Assembly (NCBI GenBank): GCA_947588705.1
Contig: CANPYT010000003.1
Location: 1 to 64,000, forward strand
From: an uncultured Acetatifactor sp.
Lineage (GTDB): Bacteria; Bacillota; Clostridia; Lachnospirales; Lachnospiraceae
Direction: 5' to 3'
Length of the DNA stretch: 64,000 nucleotides
The notes beneath the pieces were generated by a model, which saw nothing but the letters and a program-made list of their open reading frames with translations, was not told the DNA's origin and did no database searches. Every line of letters starts with the position of its first letter. Position 1 is the stretch's first letter. Of this stretch, positions 45,860-53,958 are shown piece by piece. Made by a program: the position numbers and the translations under genes.

Positions 45860-46692
45860 AGAATTTCCTTAACAAAACGGCTTTCAAGCCAGGTATGCGC
45901 CAGAGAGATCCAGGAGGAACACTCTTCCTGGATCGCCCCTCCCTCCGCGTTCTGCGTCAGCCGGTTAGCCAATCCAAGGCCATGGCCGCCGCAGGGGTAC
46001 ATATGAAATTCCGTGGACACCCTCGCCCGGCGCAGCGCGTTGACAAATAACAGCGAATTTTCCACCGGCACAGCCTCATCCGTAAAGGTGTGCCAGAGGA
46101 AAGCGGGCGGTGTATCTTCACTCACCCTGTTTTCCAAAGACAGATACTCGGAAAGCTCATCTTCCCGCTCCCGCAGCAGGTTTTCAAAGGATCCCCTGTG
46201 GGCGTATTCTCCCGCGGTGATCACCGGATAACAGAGAATCATTCCGTTCGGCCGAAGCTGTTCCCGATCCAGCCCCTTCTGTCCAAGAGCCTCCGCCAGG
46301 AAATCCTCCTTCCATAAAGTGCCCAGGCAGGCCGCCAGATGGCCGCCTGCGGAGCAGCCCTGCACAATGATCTTGTCCGGGTCCACATGCCATTCCTCCG
46401 CGTTCCGGCGGATCAGCGCCATGGCGGAGGCCAGCTCTGTCAATGCCGTCGGATATACCGCGGGGGCGCAGGAATATTTCAGCACCGCCGCGTGATATCC
46501 CATCGCCAGAAACTGCAGGGCCAGCGCCTCCCCCTCCCGTTCCGAGGTATAGGCATAGGCGCCGCCCGGGCAGATCAAAATCAAGGGCCTGGTATCGATC
46601 CCGACTTCCTTATGATAATCCTGAATATAGGTGATCAGCCGGGCCTCCGGCAGCGACCCCCGCACCTGAATCTGACAGGTAAGATGAATCAT
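45856..46692 (-). CDS. Alpha/beta hydrolase, acetyl-esterase-like (BD-FAE family)
   Basis: 278 aa. Oxyanion loop LICPGGAYAYTSEREGE, nucleophile GCSAGGHLAA, acid FTDEAVPVENSL and catalytic His in PCGGHGLGLANR. No signal peptide, so intracellular. Such enzymes take acetyl groups off xylo-oligosaccharides or related sugars after uptake. The partner gene is an exonuclease, which gives no hint of substrate. Confidence 0.88.
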   Translation of the reverse strand: MIHLTCQIQVRGSLPEARLITYIQDYHKEVGIDTRPLILICPGGAYAYTSEREGEALALQFLAMGYHAAVLKYSCAPAVYPTALTELASAMALIRRNAEEWHVDPDKIIVQGCSAGGHLAACLGTLWKEDFLAEALGQKGLDREQLRPNGMILCYPVITAGEYAHRGSFENLLREREDELSEYLSLENRVSEDTPPAFLWHTFTDEAVPVENSLLFVNALRRARVSTEFHMYPCGGHGLGLANRLTQNAEGGAIQEECSSWISLAHTWLESRFVKEIL

Positions 46693-46779
46693 GTGTTCTT
46701 CTCTCCCTTCTGTTTCTTCCGGTTTCCAGCCATCCGGCTTTTCTTTTTTCCAGTAAGCCTTTTCTTAGTAAGCTTTTTC

Positions 46780-48213
46780 TTAGTAAGCTTTTCCCCAGTA
46801 CACCATTTTCTTTGCCGGTTTGCCGCAGCAGACGCAGGTATCCGCAATATGCTCCTGTTCGAAAGGCATACAGCGGCTGGTGACGCTGAGCTTTTCCTTG
46901 ATCTCATCCTCGCAGCTCTGTTCCCCGCACCACATGGCTTTCACAAATCCGGATCTCTCGTGAAATATCTTCACAAATTCATCCATGCTGGAAGCAGTAT
47001 AGGTGTGAAGATCCCGATGTTTCCTCGCCCTCTCAAGCATCTCCCGCTGAATGGCATCCAGAAGCTCCTCCACCCTGCTCTCCAGCTCCTCCAGAGAAAC
47101 CTCCGTTTTCTCCCTTGTATCTCTGCGGCAGAGTACGCACCTTCCGGCCTCCATGTCCTTCGGCCCGATCTCCACACGGATCGGATACCCTCTCATCTCC
47201 GCGTCGGCAAACTTCCATCCGGGAGATTTGTCCGTATCATCCAGTTTCACCCGGCAGACCTTTTTCAGCCGTTCCGTAAGCTCACGGGCTTTCTCCAGCA
47301 CACCTTCCTTTTTCTGCTGGATAGGGATCACACATACCTGGATGGGCGCTACTTTCGGCGGCAGCACCAGCCCCTCATTGTCTCCGTGCACCATGATGAT
47401 AGCGCCTATGAGCCGGGTAGTCATGCCCCAGGATGTCTGGTGGACATATTTCAAAGTATTGTCTTTGTCCGCGAACTGAATGCCGAACGCCTTTGCAAAA
47501 CCATCGCCAAAGTTATGGCTGGTGCCGGACTGAAGGGCCTTTCCGTCGTGCATCAGCGCTTCGATGGTATATGTCGCGACCGCTCCCGCAAACTTTTCCT
47601 TCTCCGTCTTCTGACCCTTGATCACGGGGATCGCCAGCACCTCCTCACAGAAATCCGCGTACACGTCCAGCATCTGGATCGTGCGCTGCTCCGCTTCCTC
47701 CGCTGTGGCGTGGGCGGTATGCCCTTCCTGCCACAGAAATTCCCGGGAACGCAGGAATGGCCTTGTCTCCTTCTCCCAGCGGACCACGGAGCACCACTGG
47801 TTATATACCTTCGGCAGATCCCTGTAAGAATGAATATCGTTCTTATAAAAATCACAGAACAATGTCTCTGAGGTAGGGCGCACACAAAGACGCTCCTGCA
47901 GGGGCTGCAGGCCCCCGTGCGTCACCCATGCCACCTCCGGCGCAAAACCCTCCACATGATCTTTCTCCTTCTGAAGCAAAGATTCCGGTATAAACATAGG
48001 CAGATAGACATTCTCCACCCCTGTCTCCTTAAACCGGGCGTCCAGCTGCTTCTGGATCAGCTCCCAGATCGCGTAACCCGCAGGCTTGATCACCATACAG
48101 CCCTTTACGGAAGTATAGTCGATCAATTCCGCTTTTTTCACCACATCCGTGTACCACTGGGCAAAATCCACATCCATGGATGTGATCTCTTCCACCATTT
48201 TCTTGTCTGCCAT
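46780..48213 (-). CDS. proS: Prolyl-tRNA synthetase, archaeal/eukaryotic type (ProS type 3)
   Basis: 477 aa from ATG at 48213 behind GGGAGG; the track's 83 extra N-terminal codons are untranslated leader with tandem repeats. Class II motifs: [86 protein letters not shown]. The C-terminal zinc-like domain ends in WGKAY, the Tyr-terminal end of this type; there is no inserted editing domain. It charges tRNA-Pro and is controlled by a T-box upstream. Confidence 0.95.
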   Translation of the reverse strand: MADKKMVEEITSMDVDFAQWYTDVVKKAELIDYTSVKGCMVIKPAGYAIWELIQKQLDARFKETGVENVYLPMFIPESLLQKEKDHVEGFAPEVAWVTHGGLQPLQERLCVRPTSETLFCDFYKNDIHSYRDLPKVYNQWCSVVRWEKETRPFLRSREFLWQEGHTAHATAEEAEQRTIQMLDVYADFCEEVLAIPVIKGQKTEKEKFAGAVATYTIEALMHDGKALQSGTSHNFGDGFAKAFGIQFADKDNTLKYVHQTSWGMTTRLIGAIIMVHGDNEGLVLPPKVAPIQVCVIPIQQKKEGVLEKARELTERLKKVCRVKLDDTDKSPGWKFADAEMRGYPIRVEIGPKDMEAGRCVLCRRDTREKTEVSLEELESRVEELLDAIQREMLERARKHRDLHTYTASSMDEFVKIFHERSGFVKAMWCGEQSCEDEIKEKLSVTSRCMPFEQEHIADTCVCCGKPAKKMVYWGKAY

Positions 48214-48256
48214 TTCCATCCTCCCTTTCTTTTCCCGGCCCGCGCCCCTTGCGGCA

Positions 48257-48408
48257 GCTGCCACACGGCCATGCAAGCCCGCCCGTCTGGCCCGCTGCCC
48301 GCGGAAGTCGCCAAATGGCCTTTGCAAACACGTCCGTTTGGCTCGTTGCCCGCGGAAATCTCCACATGGCCTTGCAAGCACGTCCGCTGGGCCCGCTGTC
48401 CGCAGGAA
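48257..48408 (-). repeat. Three 51-bp tandem repeats in the proS leader
   Basis: Units at 48358-48408, 48307-48357 and 48257-48306 align base for base with about 80% identity; each starts TTCC(T/G)CGG and contains GGCCAT or a close form. A decayed fourth copy follows. They lie between the T-box terminator and the proS ribosome site, outside coding sequence. Confidence 0.8.
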
Positions 48409-48410
48409 TA

Positions 48411-48455
48411 AAAATGCGCCGGGGATCCGATCCCAAAGGGACCGGATTCCCGGCG
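48411..48455 (-). terminator. T-box terminator helix
   Basis: CGCCGGG-ATCCG-(G/T)CCC pairs with GGG-CGGAT-CCCGGCG around an UUU loop, and CAUUUUUAUU follows. It shares bases with the T-box sequence, so the antiterminator and terminator exclude each other. Confidence 0.85.
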
Positions 48456-48723
48456 GTGCCACCCTGTTTGACGCTGGCGCGTCCTCTCATCTGCCCGTAA
48501 CGCCGGCCCGCGCCATGCTTTCCGGCCCTTAGGCCGCTCGCACGGAAACTCCGGGGCAGGTTCCAGATCCTCCGCATAAGGGCCTCCCAGCCGCAGGCTG
48601 TTTCCCGTCTGCCACGCCCTCTCTCTGGGATGCTTCCAATCTGTACTGATCCCCTTCTCAGTCACCTCATATCCGGGCGCCAAAGCCTTTCCCCGACTCA
48701 GCTCCCACGATTGCCTAAAAGAA
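48411..48723 (-). promoter_or_regulatory. T-box riboswitch of proS
   Basis: The T-box bulge sequence AGGGTGGCACCGCCG (48451-48465) is nearly consensus and is followed directly by the terminator helix. Upstream are Stem I-like features (CCCAGAGAGAGG, then GGAACCTGCC), where CCT after GGAA is a plausible proline specifier codon. Uncharged tRNA-Pro would pair with both and let transcription run into proS. The specifier assignment is tentative; the T-box and terminator are clear. Confidence 0.88.
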
Positions 48724-48753
48724 ATTTTAGTGTAAGGGCATGGAATTTGTCAA
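48724..48753 (-). promoter_or_regulatory. Promoter of the T-box-proS transcript
   Basis: TTGACA and TAAAAT with an 18-bp spacer. The -35 lies inside remnant sequence of the adjacent histidine kinase pseudogene (codons for SLTNSM). Confidence 0.7.
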
Positions 48754-49212
48754 GCTTTTTTTCACCTGCCCTGGCTATCCGGATCCGCGCCTCTCGGGCG
48801 GAAGCTCCATACACGCTTCGATCGCGTTGTCCAGGAGATTGCCGATGACGATACAAAGATCCAGCGCCGATACGGAAAGGGCCACCGGTATCTTTGCATC
48901 CGCCTTTACCTGGATCCCCTTCCCGGCCGCCACAGAGAGCTTGCTGTTAAGAATGGCGTCCGCCATCCTGTTTCCCGTCCTGACCACCGTCTCCACATTG
49001 GTGAGGTCATCGTCCAGCATGTCCAGATATCTCTCGAGCTCCTCGTATTCACCCCGGGCCGCGTAAACCTTCATGGTCTGAATGTGGTGCCTGTAATCAT
49101 GCCGCCAGCCCCGCATTTTACCGAACATGTCCTCCACTTCCGCGTAATATTTCCGCAGGATCTCCTTCTCAAATGACGCGGCCCGTTTTTCTATCAGCTT
49201 ATCAAACAGCAT
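48733..49212 (-). pseudogene. GHKL (AgrC-like) soluble histidine kinase, 3' end decayed
   Basis: The ORF of 145 aa starts with a good ribosome site (GGGAGGG) and reads MLFDKLIEKRAASFEKEILR, then MRGWRHDYRHHIQT (phospho-His region) and IGNLLDNAIEACMELP (N box). A stop then appears where the family continues with the ATP lid and G boxes. Past the stop the same frame still gives GQVKKSLTNSM, a recognisable trace, so the gene was lost by small deletions. Without the ATP domain it cannot phosphorylate. It is 20 bases downstream of an intact LytTR regulator gene. Confidence 0.75.
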
Positions 49213-49231
49213 TTCACCCTCCCTGCCTGTA

Positions 49232-49933
49232 CTACAGATATTTGATCAAAGCAGTGTGGACCGCATCGTAAGATCCCCGGCTGACGGGAAGAGTTTCTCC
49301 GTTCACCATAGTCACTTCCGTGCGCGTGACCTTCTTAATATACTTCAGCGATACAATATAAGAGCGATGTACTTTAAAAAAGGTATCGTCCAGCTGTTCC
49401 GAGAACCTTGCCAGGGCCATACGCGCCCGGAAATTGCCCTGCGCCGTGTGGACAATGATGTATACGTTTTCTGACTCCACATACAGGATGTCAGCCAGAG
49501 GTACACGGATCCCGCCCTCCGATGTGGAAAGCAGCACCGAACGCTGCCGGTAAGCCAGGTTTTCCGCCGCTTTGTCCAGCACCTCCCAAAGTTTTTGCGT
49601 GTTCACCGGCTTGAGAAGATAATGAAGGGCCGAGACGTCAAAACCATCGCTGAAATACTCATAATATCCGGTGATAAAGACGATCTGCACCGTAGAATTG
49701 TCTTTCCTCACCTGCTTTGCGAGCTCAATGCCGTTCTTTCCCGGCATCTCAATATCCAGCAGCAAAATATCAAAATCCTTTTCTTCCTCATAATCAAAGA
49801 AAAAGGATCCTGCGTCCGCATATCGTTTCAATTCCGCCGGGTGGCGGTTTTTCTTTGCCCACTCCGAGACCGTCTCGTAAAGATAGTCCCTCTGGGAAAC
49901 CTGATCGTCGCAGATCGCTATTTTAAATTTCAT
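49232..49933 (-). CDS. LytTR-family response regulator
   Basis: 233 aa. Receiver domain with IAICDDQVSQRDYL, phospho-Asp in ILLLDIEMPGKNGIEL and Lys in YLLKPVNTQKL; then the LytTR DNA-binding domain (ILYVESENVYIIVHTAQGNF, FFKVHRSYIVSLKYIKKV). Such regulators pair with GHKL kinases to control peptide-signalled or surface genes. Its partner kinase downstream is broken, so it may be orphaned or use another kinase. Confidence 0.9.
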   Translation of the reverse strand: MKFKIAICDDQVSQRDYLYETVSEWAKKNRHPAELKRYADAGSFFFDYEEEKDFDILLLDIEMPGKNGIELAKQVRKDNSTVQIVFITGYYEYFSDGFDVSALHYLLKPVNTQKLWEVLDKAAENLAYRQRSVLLSTSEGGIRVPLADILYVESENVYIIVHTAQGNFRARMALARFSEQLDDTFFKVHRSYIVSLKYIKKVTRTEVTMVNGETLPVSRGSYDAVHTALIKYL

Positions 49934-49968
49934 AGCCTACACCTGAATCCCTGTCCAAAAACCGCCGT

Positions 49969-50376
49969 TTATCTTTTTTTCCGGCTCAGCTGAAACAGAT
50001 CCATGGCATATCCGTAAGCGTCAGCAGCCAGCGCGTTCAGATCAGTAGACAGCACCTGGGGCGGTTTTGCCGTATCCTGTCTGCCCAAGACCTTCTGCGC
50101 ATAAAGCGCATGCTGTTCCCCCTGGGCCTGCAGCCGGTCCCGCAGAGAGATCTCCCGGGCAAGATCGCTCTGCGCCTCGGCTCTCTCTATCATCGCCTGA
50201 ACCTGTTCCTTCATCCGCTCTTTTATCCGTTTCTGCCGTTTATCCCACCAAGTCTCTTTCTGCCTTTCCGTCTGAGCGCACTGCTGGCCATACTTCTTCC
50301 AGGCGTTCCTCAGCTCATTGTTTCCGACAAAGCCGGAGCCGCCGTTTCGCCCGTTTTCAACAGATCCCACTGCCAT
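49969..50376 (-). CDS. Hypothetical coiled-coil protein
   Basis: 135 aa, family not recognised. After a Gly/Asn-rich start it is almost all charged helix (KRIKERMKEQVQAMIERAEAQ, SLRDRLQAQGEQHALYAQKV), ending with a basic tail. No membrane segment or signal. It is 35 bases upstream of the LytTR gene on the same strand, so probably one transcript. Confidence 0.6.
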   Translation of the reverse strand: MAVGSVENGRNGGSGFVGNNELRNAWKKYGQQCAQTERQKETWWDKRQKRIKERMKEQVQAMIERAEAQSDLAREISLRDRLQAQGEQHALYAQKVLGRQDTAKPPQVLSTDLNALAADAYGYAMDLFQLSRKKR

Positions 50377-50537
50377 AAAAGAACCCTCCCGCCCGCCTGC
50401 GGCGTCATGCGCAGGCTTATCCTGATATTTTATTTATCGGCAGTTTTTCTGTGTGCTTAAACCTCGCTGCCCGGAAATTTCGATATCCCCGCGGATCCTT
50501 TTGCGGGATCTTTTTTTGAATTTTTTTCTGAAAACTA

Positions 50538-50566
50538 TTGACATTCCACCAACTGGAAGGTATAGA
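50538..50566 (+). promoter_or_regulatory. MerR-type promoter with operator in the spacer
   Basis: TTGACA (50538-50543) and TATAGA (50561-50566) flank the inverted repeat TTCCA-CCAAC-TGGAA (50544-50558). A dyad filling the spacer is the hallmark of MerR-activated promoters. The gene 95 bases downstream is a MerR protein, so autoregulation is likely. Confidence 0.75.
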
Positions 50567-50660
50567 GTAAACATACAAAGCACAGGCAGCCCACCCGGGA
50601 ACACAGAAACTGCCGCCAAAACAACGGTGTCTGCGCCCGAAGCGCAAAAGTGAGGACTTC

Positions 50661-51302
50661 ATGAAGATCAATCAGGTGGAACAGACGATCGGGATCACCA
50701 AAAAGAACATCCGCTTCTATGAACAGGAGGGCCTGCTGAAGCCTGTTCGGATAGCAAACGGCTATCGGGATTACTCCCCCGAGGACTTGGAACGCCTGCA
50801 GCTGATCAAATTGCTGCGGAAGCTGGACATTCCCATAGATGAGATCCGCAGGCTTCAGGAGGGCAGCCAGACTCTGAAAGATTGTCTTGAAAGGCATCTG
50901 ATCTCCCTGAGGCGCAGACGCAGCAACCTGGAAGCCATGGAACGCTTCTGCATACGGCTGCTGGACGAGGACAGAACTTTAGACAACCTGGACGCGGAGG
51001 CGCTCCTCCGGGAAATGGAACAACAGGAAAGCGGAGGTGTCATGTTTAAGAACATTCAAAAAGATGACAAAAGGAAGCTGCTGAAAAGCGCTGTCCTTTC
51101 AGCGGTGGTCGTCCTTTCGATCCTGCTTCTGAGCCTTGGATTTCTGGTATGGCTGATCTTTCAGAACTTAGCCATGCTGGCGCCGCTTTTTCTGATCCTG
51201 TTCCTGACCCATCTGATCCTGATCGTGGGAACCCTGCTTGCTTTGTGGGAAAGGATCAAGGAAATCGAAGGAGGGGAAATGAATGAAGCTAGTAAATATT
51301 GA
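50661..51302 (+). CDS. MerR-family regulator with C-terminal membrane domain
   Basis: 213 aa. The MerR winged helix (MKINQVEQTIGITKKNIRFYEQEGLLKP, YRDYSPEDLERLQLIKLLRKLD) and dimer helix (~85-120) are typical. Then, instead of a ligand pocket, two strong membrane segments follow (~145-172 and ~175-197) and a short acidic tail. A membrane-tethered MerR would read a membrane signal directly. It overlaps the YbjQ gene, which is followed by a CPBP protease, so the three form one operon under the MerR-type promoter. Confidence 0.85.
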   Translation: MKINQVEQTIGITKKNIRFYEQEGLLKPVRIANGYRDYSPEDLERLQLIKLLRKLDIPIDEIRRLQEGSQTLKDCLERHLISLRRRRSNLEAMERFCIRLLDEDRTLDNLDAEALLREMEQQESGGVMFKNIQKDDKRKLLKSAVLSAVVVLSILLLSLGFLVWLIFQNLAMLAPLFLILFLTHLILIVGTLLALWERIKEIEGGEMNEASKY

Positions 51303-51618
51303 CCACATACCCGGCAAGGAAATCGAAGCGCTGGATATCGTAAAGGGAACCGTAGTCCACACAAAGAATGTGGGAAGGGATTTCATGTCCGCTATGAAGA
51401 CACTGGTGGGAGGCGAACTGACCAGCTATACCCAGATGTTGAACGAAGCCAGACAGATTGCCGTAAAGCGCATGGTTGACGAGGCGGAAGCGCTCGGTGC
51501 GGATGCCATTGTAAACGTCCGTTACGGCACTTCCTCCGTCATGTCGGGAGCCGCTGAGGTGATCGCTTACGGAACCGCCGTAAAAATTGTAGAAAGGCAG
51601 GATATAGGGCATGAGTGA
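51283..51618 (+). CDS. YbjQ/UPF0145 family protein
   Basis: 111 aa. IEALDIVKGTVVHTKNVGRD, then LNEARQIAVKRMVDEAEALGADAIVNVRY, the fixed core of the UPF0145 (putative heavy-metal-binding) family. The members form pentamers; the cellular role is unsettled. It overlaps merR by 20 bp and the CPBP gene by 8 bp, so it is coupled to both. Confidence 0.9.
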   Translation: MKLVNIDHIPGKEIEALDIVKGTVVHTKNVGRDFMSAMKTLVGGELTSYTQMLNEARQIAVKRMVDEAEALGADAIVNVRYGTSSVMSGAAEVIAYGTAVKIVERQDIGHE

Positions 51619-52543
51619 GACATCGGAAGAGACAAAGAAAATGAACCGCAGGCGTATTTTGCTCTACCTGATCCTGACATTCGGAATGACCTGGCTTTTT
51701 GAGTTCCTGGTGATATGGCCCCTGGCGTTAAGCGGCAGCCAAAGCTCGCTGGCTCTGGCCCAGGGCCTGTTGACCGTTGCCATGTTCTGCCCCGCACTGG
51801 GCGCACTGCTCACCCGGATCATCACCCGGGAGGGATTTCAAAACGCCATGCTGGCACCAAAAAACGGCAGACGGAGCATTCCCTACTTTTTCCTGGGATG
51901 GTTCGGCCCTCAGATCCTCACCATGATCGGCGCGGCAGTTTATTTTCTCGTGTTTCCCGAGCGCTTCGACCCGGGCATGGGCGCCATGAGGGCAACGCTG
52001 GCCGCTCAGGGCCTGGAGGCCACGGACTCGATGGTGGCCCTTACTGTGGTGTCTCAGATCGTATCCGGCATCCTGCTGGCGCCCCTGCTGAACGCCATAC
52101 CCTGTTTCGGCGAAGAATGGGGCTGGAGAGGATACCTGCTGCCAAAGCTGTCGAAAGACATGGGCACACTGCCCACACTGCTTCTCTCCGGCGTGATCTG
52201 GGGGATCTGGCATCTGCCAGCCACTATGCTGGGCCATAATTACGGCACCGGCTACCCCGGTTATCCCATAACCGGCATTCTTGCCATGTGTGTGTTCTGC
52301 GTCACATTGGGGATTTTTCTGTCCTACCTTACATTCCGCACCGGCAGCTGTATTCCGGCGATACTCGGCCACGGCGCCTTAAATGGTTTCGCCAGCGCCG
52401 GCATACTCTTCACCGACGGAACCGCCATAAATCCCTTCATCGGCCCCACACCCACCGGCATTCTCGGGGGAAGCGCTTTCCTTCTGTGCGCCGTGGTTAT
52501 GGCCGTACTTCTCGTAAGACAAAAAACGCCGGCAGAGCTTTAA
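51611..52543 (+). CDS. CPBP family intramembrane (CAAX-type) protease
   Basis: 310 aa, about eight membrane segments. Catalytic motifs FGEEWGWRGYLLPKL (EExxxR) and GVIWGIWHLPATMLGH (FxxxH-like with His), then the third motif HGALNGFAS. These glutamic-type membrane proteases handle prenylated proteins or peptide toxins/bacteriocins. Operon with a membrane-tethered MerR suggests an envelope-stress or self-immunity role, by inference only. Confidence 0.88.
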   Translation: MSETSEETKKMNRRRILLYLILTFGMTWLFEFLVIWPLALSGSQSSLALAQGLLTVAMFCPALGALLTRIITREGFQNAMLAPKNGRRSIPYFFLGWFGPQILTMIGAAVYFLVFPERFDPGMGAMRATLAAQGLEATDSMVALTVVSQIVSGILLAPLLNAIPCFGEEWGWRGYLLPKLSKDMGTLPTLLLSGVIWGIWHLPATMLGHNYGTGYPGYPITGILAMCVFCVTLGIFLSYLTFRTGSCIPAILGHGALNGFASAGILFTDGTAINPFIGPTPTGILGGSAFLLCAVVMAVLLVRQKTPAEL

Positions 52544-52558
52544 CGCCCTGCCGGTTTT
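52529..52558 (+). terminator. Terminator overlapping the end of the CPBP gene
   Basis: CCGGCAG pairs with CTGCCGG, followed by TTTTAT. The 5' arm lies in the last codons of the CPBP gene, so the stem does double duty. Confidence 0.75.
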
Positions 52559-52564
52559 ATGTAC

Positions 52565-53260
52565 TCATCCTCTCAGTTTTCTTACCGCTTTAGCCTGAAT
52601 CAGGCATCGGCCGTGTTCCTCCAGCCGAAGCAGCAGTTTTTCCTCCGCCCCGTAAATATTTCCAAATTCCATCGCCTGGATACAGGCTCTGCTGAACCGC
52701 TCATAGGAAGCGTTTCCTTTTCCCAGGCAGAGATAATAGACATCCTCCATCTCATAAAGCGCACTGTCCACCCGAAGGTTCCCGGGCAGTACCGCCGCAT
52801 AATTCATCACATCCCGGAGCCTGTCAAAAGAAAAGATCGCAAAGTCCGGCTTCTTGGCAGGGGCAGGCGCCTGAGACGCGGCTTCAGCAGGGGCGGATGC
52901 CTCGATCTGGGCAGGAACGGGCTGTTCCGAAGCCATCCCCACTTTTTCCTTCGCCTTCTGCAGCACACGCTTCATCTCTTTCAGACACTCGATCAGCGAT
53001 GAAGGCTCGTTCTCCGGATCCCTCTCGGAAAAAGTCAGAATCAGCCCCTGGTCCGGAAGCATCATGATCTGCAAGTCAAAGGAATACTTGGGCGGCTTAT
53101 AGCCCACCGCTTCCTCCGCCTGCACGATGATTTCCTGCACTACCTCTTTCGCCTTTTCGCTGCGCAGCACAAAGTCCTTATAATCAATGTCATATTCGTC
53201 CAGCTCTTCATTGGAGAGAAAGCATTTCACCGTCTTGTCATCTACTCGTTCTATCCGCAT
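52565..53260 (-). CDS. mecA: MecA adaptor protein
   Basis: 231 aa. N-terminal substrate-binding domain MRIERVDDKTVKCFLSNEELDEYDID, a Glu/Ala/Pro-rich linker (~115-140), and the C-terminal ClpC-binding domain (FSFDRLRDVMNYAAVLP, GNASYERFSRACIQAMEFGNIY). MecA delivers proteins such as competence or stress factors to ClpCP. It has its own promoter (TTGAAA-17-TATTAT). Confidence 0.88.
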   Translation of the reverse strand: MRIERVDDKTVKCFLSNEELDEYDIDYKDFVLRSEKAKEVVQEIIVQAEEAVGYKPPKYSFDLQIMMLPDQGLILTFSERDPENEPSSLIECLKEMKRVLQKAKEKVGMASEQPVPAQIEASAPAEAASQAPAPAKKPDFAIFSFDRLRDVMNYAAVLPGNLRVDSALYEMEDVYYLCLGKGNASYERFSRACIQAMEFGNIYGAEEKLLLRLEEHGRCLIQAKAVRKLRG

Positions 53261-53316
53261 ACTCTCATCCTCTCATAAATACACAACAACTCTGGCCATA
53301 TCTCACATATATGACT

Positions 53317-53345
53317 ATAATAACATGATATTCCTGATTTTTCAA
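53317..53345 (-). promoter_or_regulatory. Promoter of mecA
   Basis: TTGAAA and TATTAT with a 17-bp spacer, about 55 bases before the start. Confidence 0.65.
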
Positions 53346-53374
53346 TGAGATCTATTTTCCAATTTATTGGTGAA

Positions 53375-53536
53375 TAACAGTTCAGCCAGACGCCTGATTT
53401 GATGGAAAATCGTGCTTGCACGAATTTTCCATCATGTCTGGCGGCTGAGAGAGCGCCGTTTTATGAGCAAAGGCAGGCGCACAGCGCCGGAGAGCGCGTC
53501 AGCGCGGCTTTGCGAATGGCGTGGGCTGAACTGTTA
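53375..53536. repeat. MITE-like element with 13-bp terminal inverted repeats
   Basis: TAACAGTTCAGCC at 53375-53387 is the exact reverse complement of GGCTGAACTGTTA at 53524-53536. The 162-bp body is rich in further dyads, including a 10+5 bp hairpin at 53401-53432. It encodes nothing. It sits at the decayed end of the RdgB fragment. Confidence 0.6.
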
Positions 53537-53553
53537 CATTGGAGAATCTCCCC

Positions 53554-53748
53554 TCAATCGCCGACCTGACCATGTCCAGCTCCTCCTCCATGATGCAGTG
53601 CGGAAAGAGGCGTATTTCCATCCTCCGTCACCTCCGGGATCTCAGCCGTCATATCATTCAGACTTAAGATCTCAAGCGAAAGCCCACTCAGCCATTCCCG
53701 GGCATCCGACAGCTTTGCCGGATTTCCGGTCCCATACAGCAGCTTCAT
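53554..53748 (-). pseudogene. RdgB/HAM1-type NTP pyrophosphatase, N-terminal fragment
   Basis: MKLLYGTGNPAKLSDAREWL, then EIPEVTEDGNTPL, is the start of a non-canonical purine NTP pyrophosphatase (xxATGNxxK motif). The match ends after ~47 residues; normal length is ~195-200. What follows is unrelated and runs into the MITE-like element. The 3' two thirds are lost, so no activity is expected. Confidence 0.7.
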
Positions 53749-53958
53749 ACCTCTCTACTCCTTCCCATGAAATATCCTGTCTGCGCTTTTCATACGCATA
53801 GATCCCAATGATCCAAAACCGCGTCCTTTTCATACGCTACATGTTACACTCTCGATCCCCCACTGTCAACTCATTCCGCCCTACCCTGTTTTCCCGCTTT
53901 GTGCTATACTGAATAAAAAAATGTCTGCACATACAAAATAACGAAAGGAAGCTTTTCC

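Noticed and set aside
46339-47871. 510-aa plus-strand ORF opposite the esterase and proS
   Set aside because: Shadow of two well supported genes.
48214-48462. N-terminal extension of proS in the ORF track (83 codons)
   Set aside because: It covers the T-box terminator tail and 51-bp repeats; the family start and ribosome site are at 48213.
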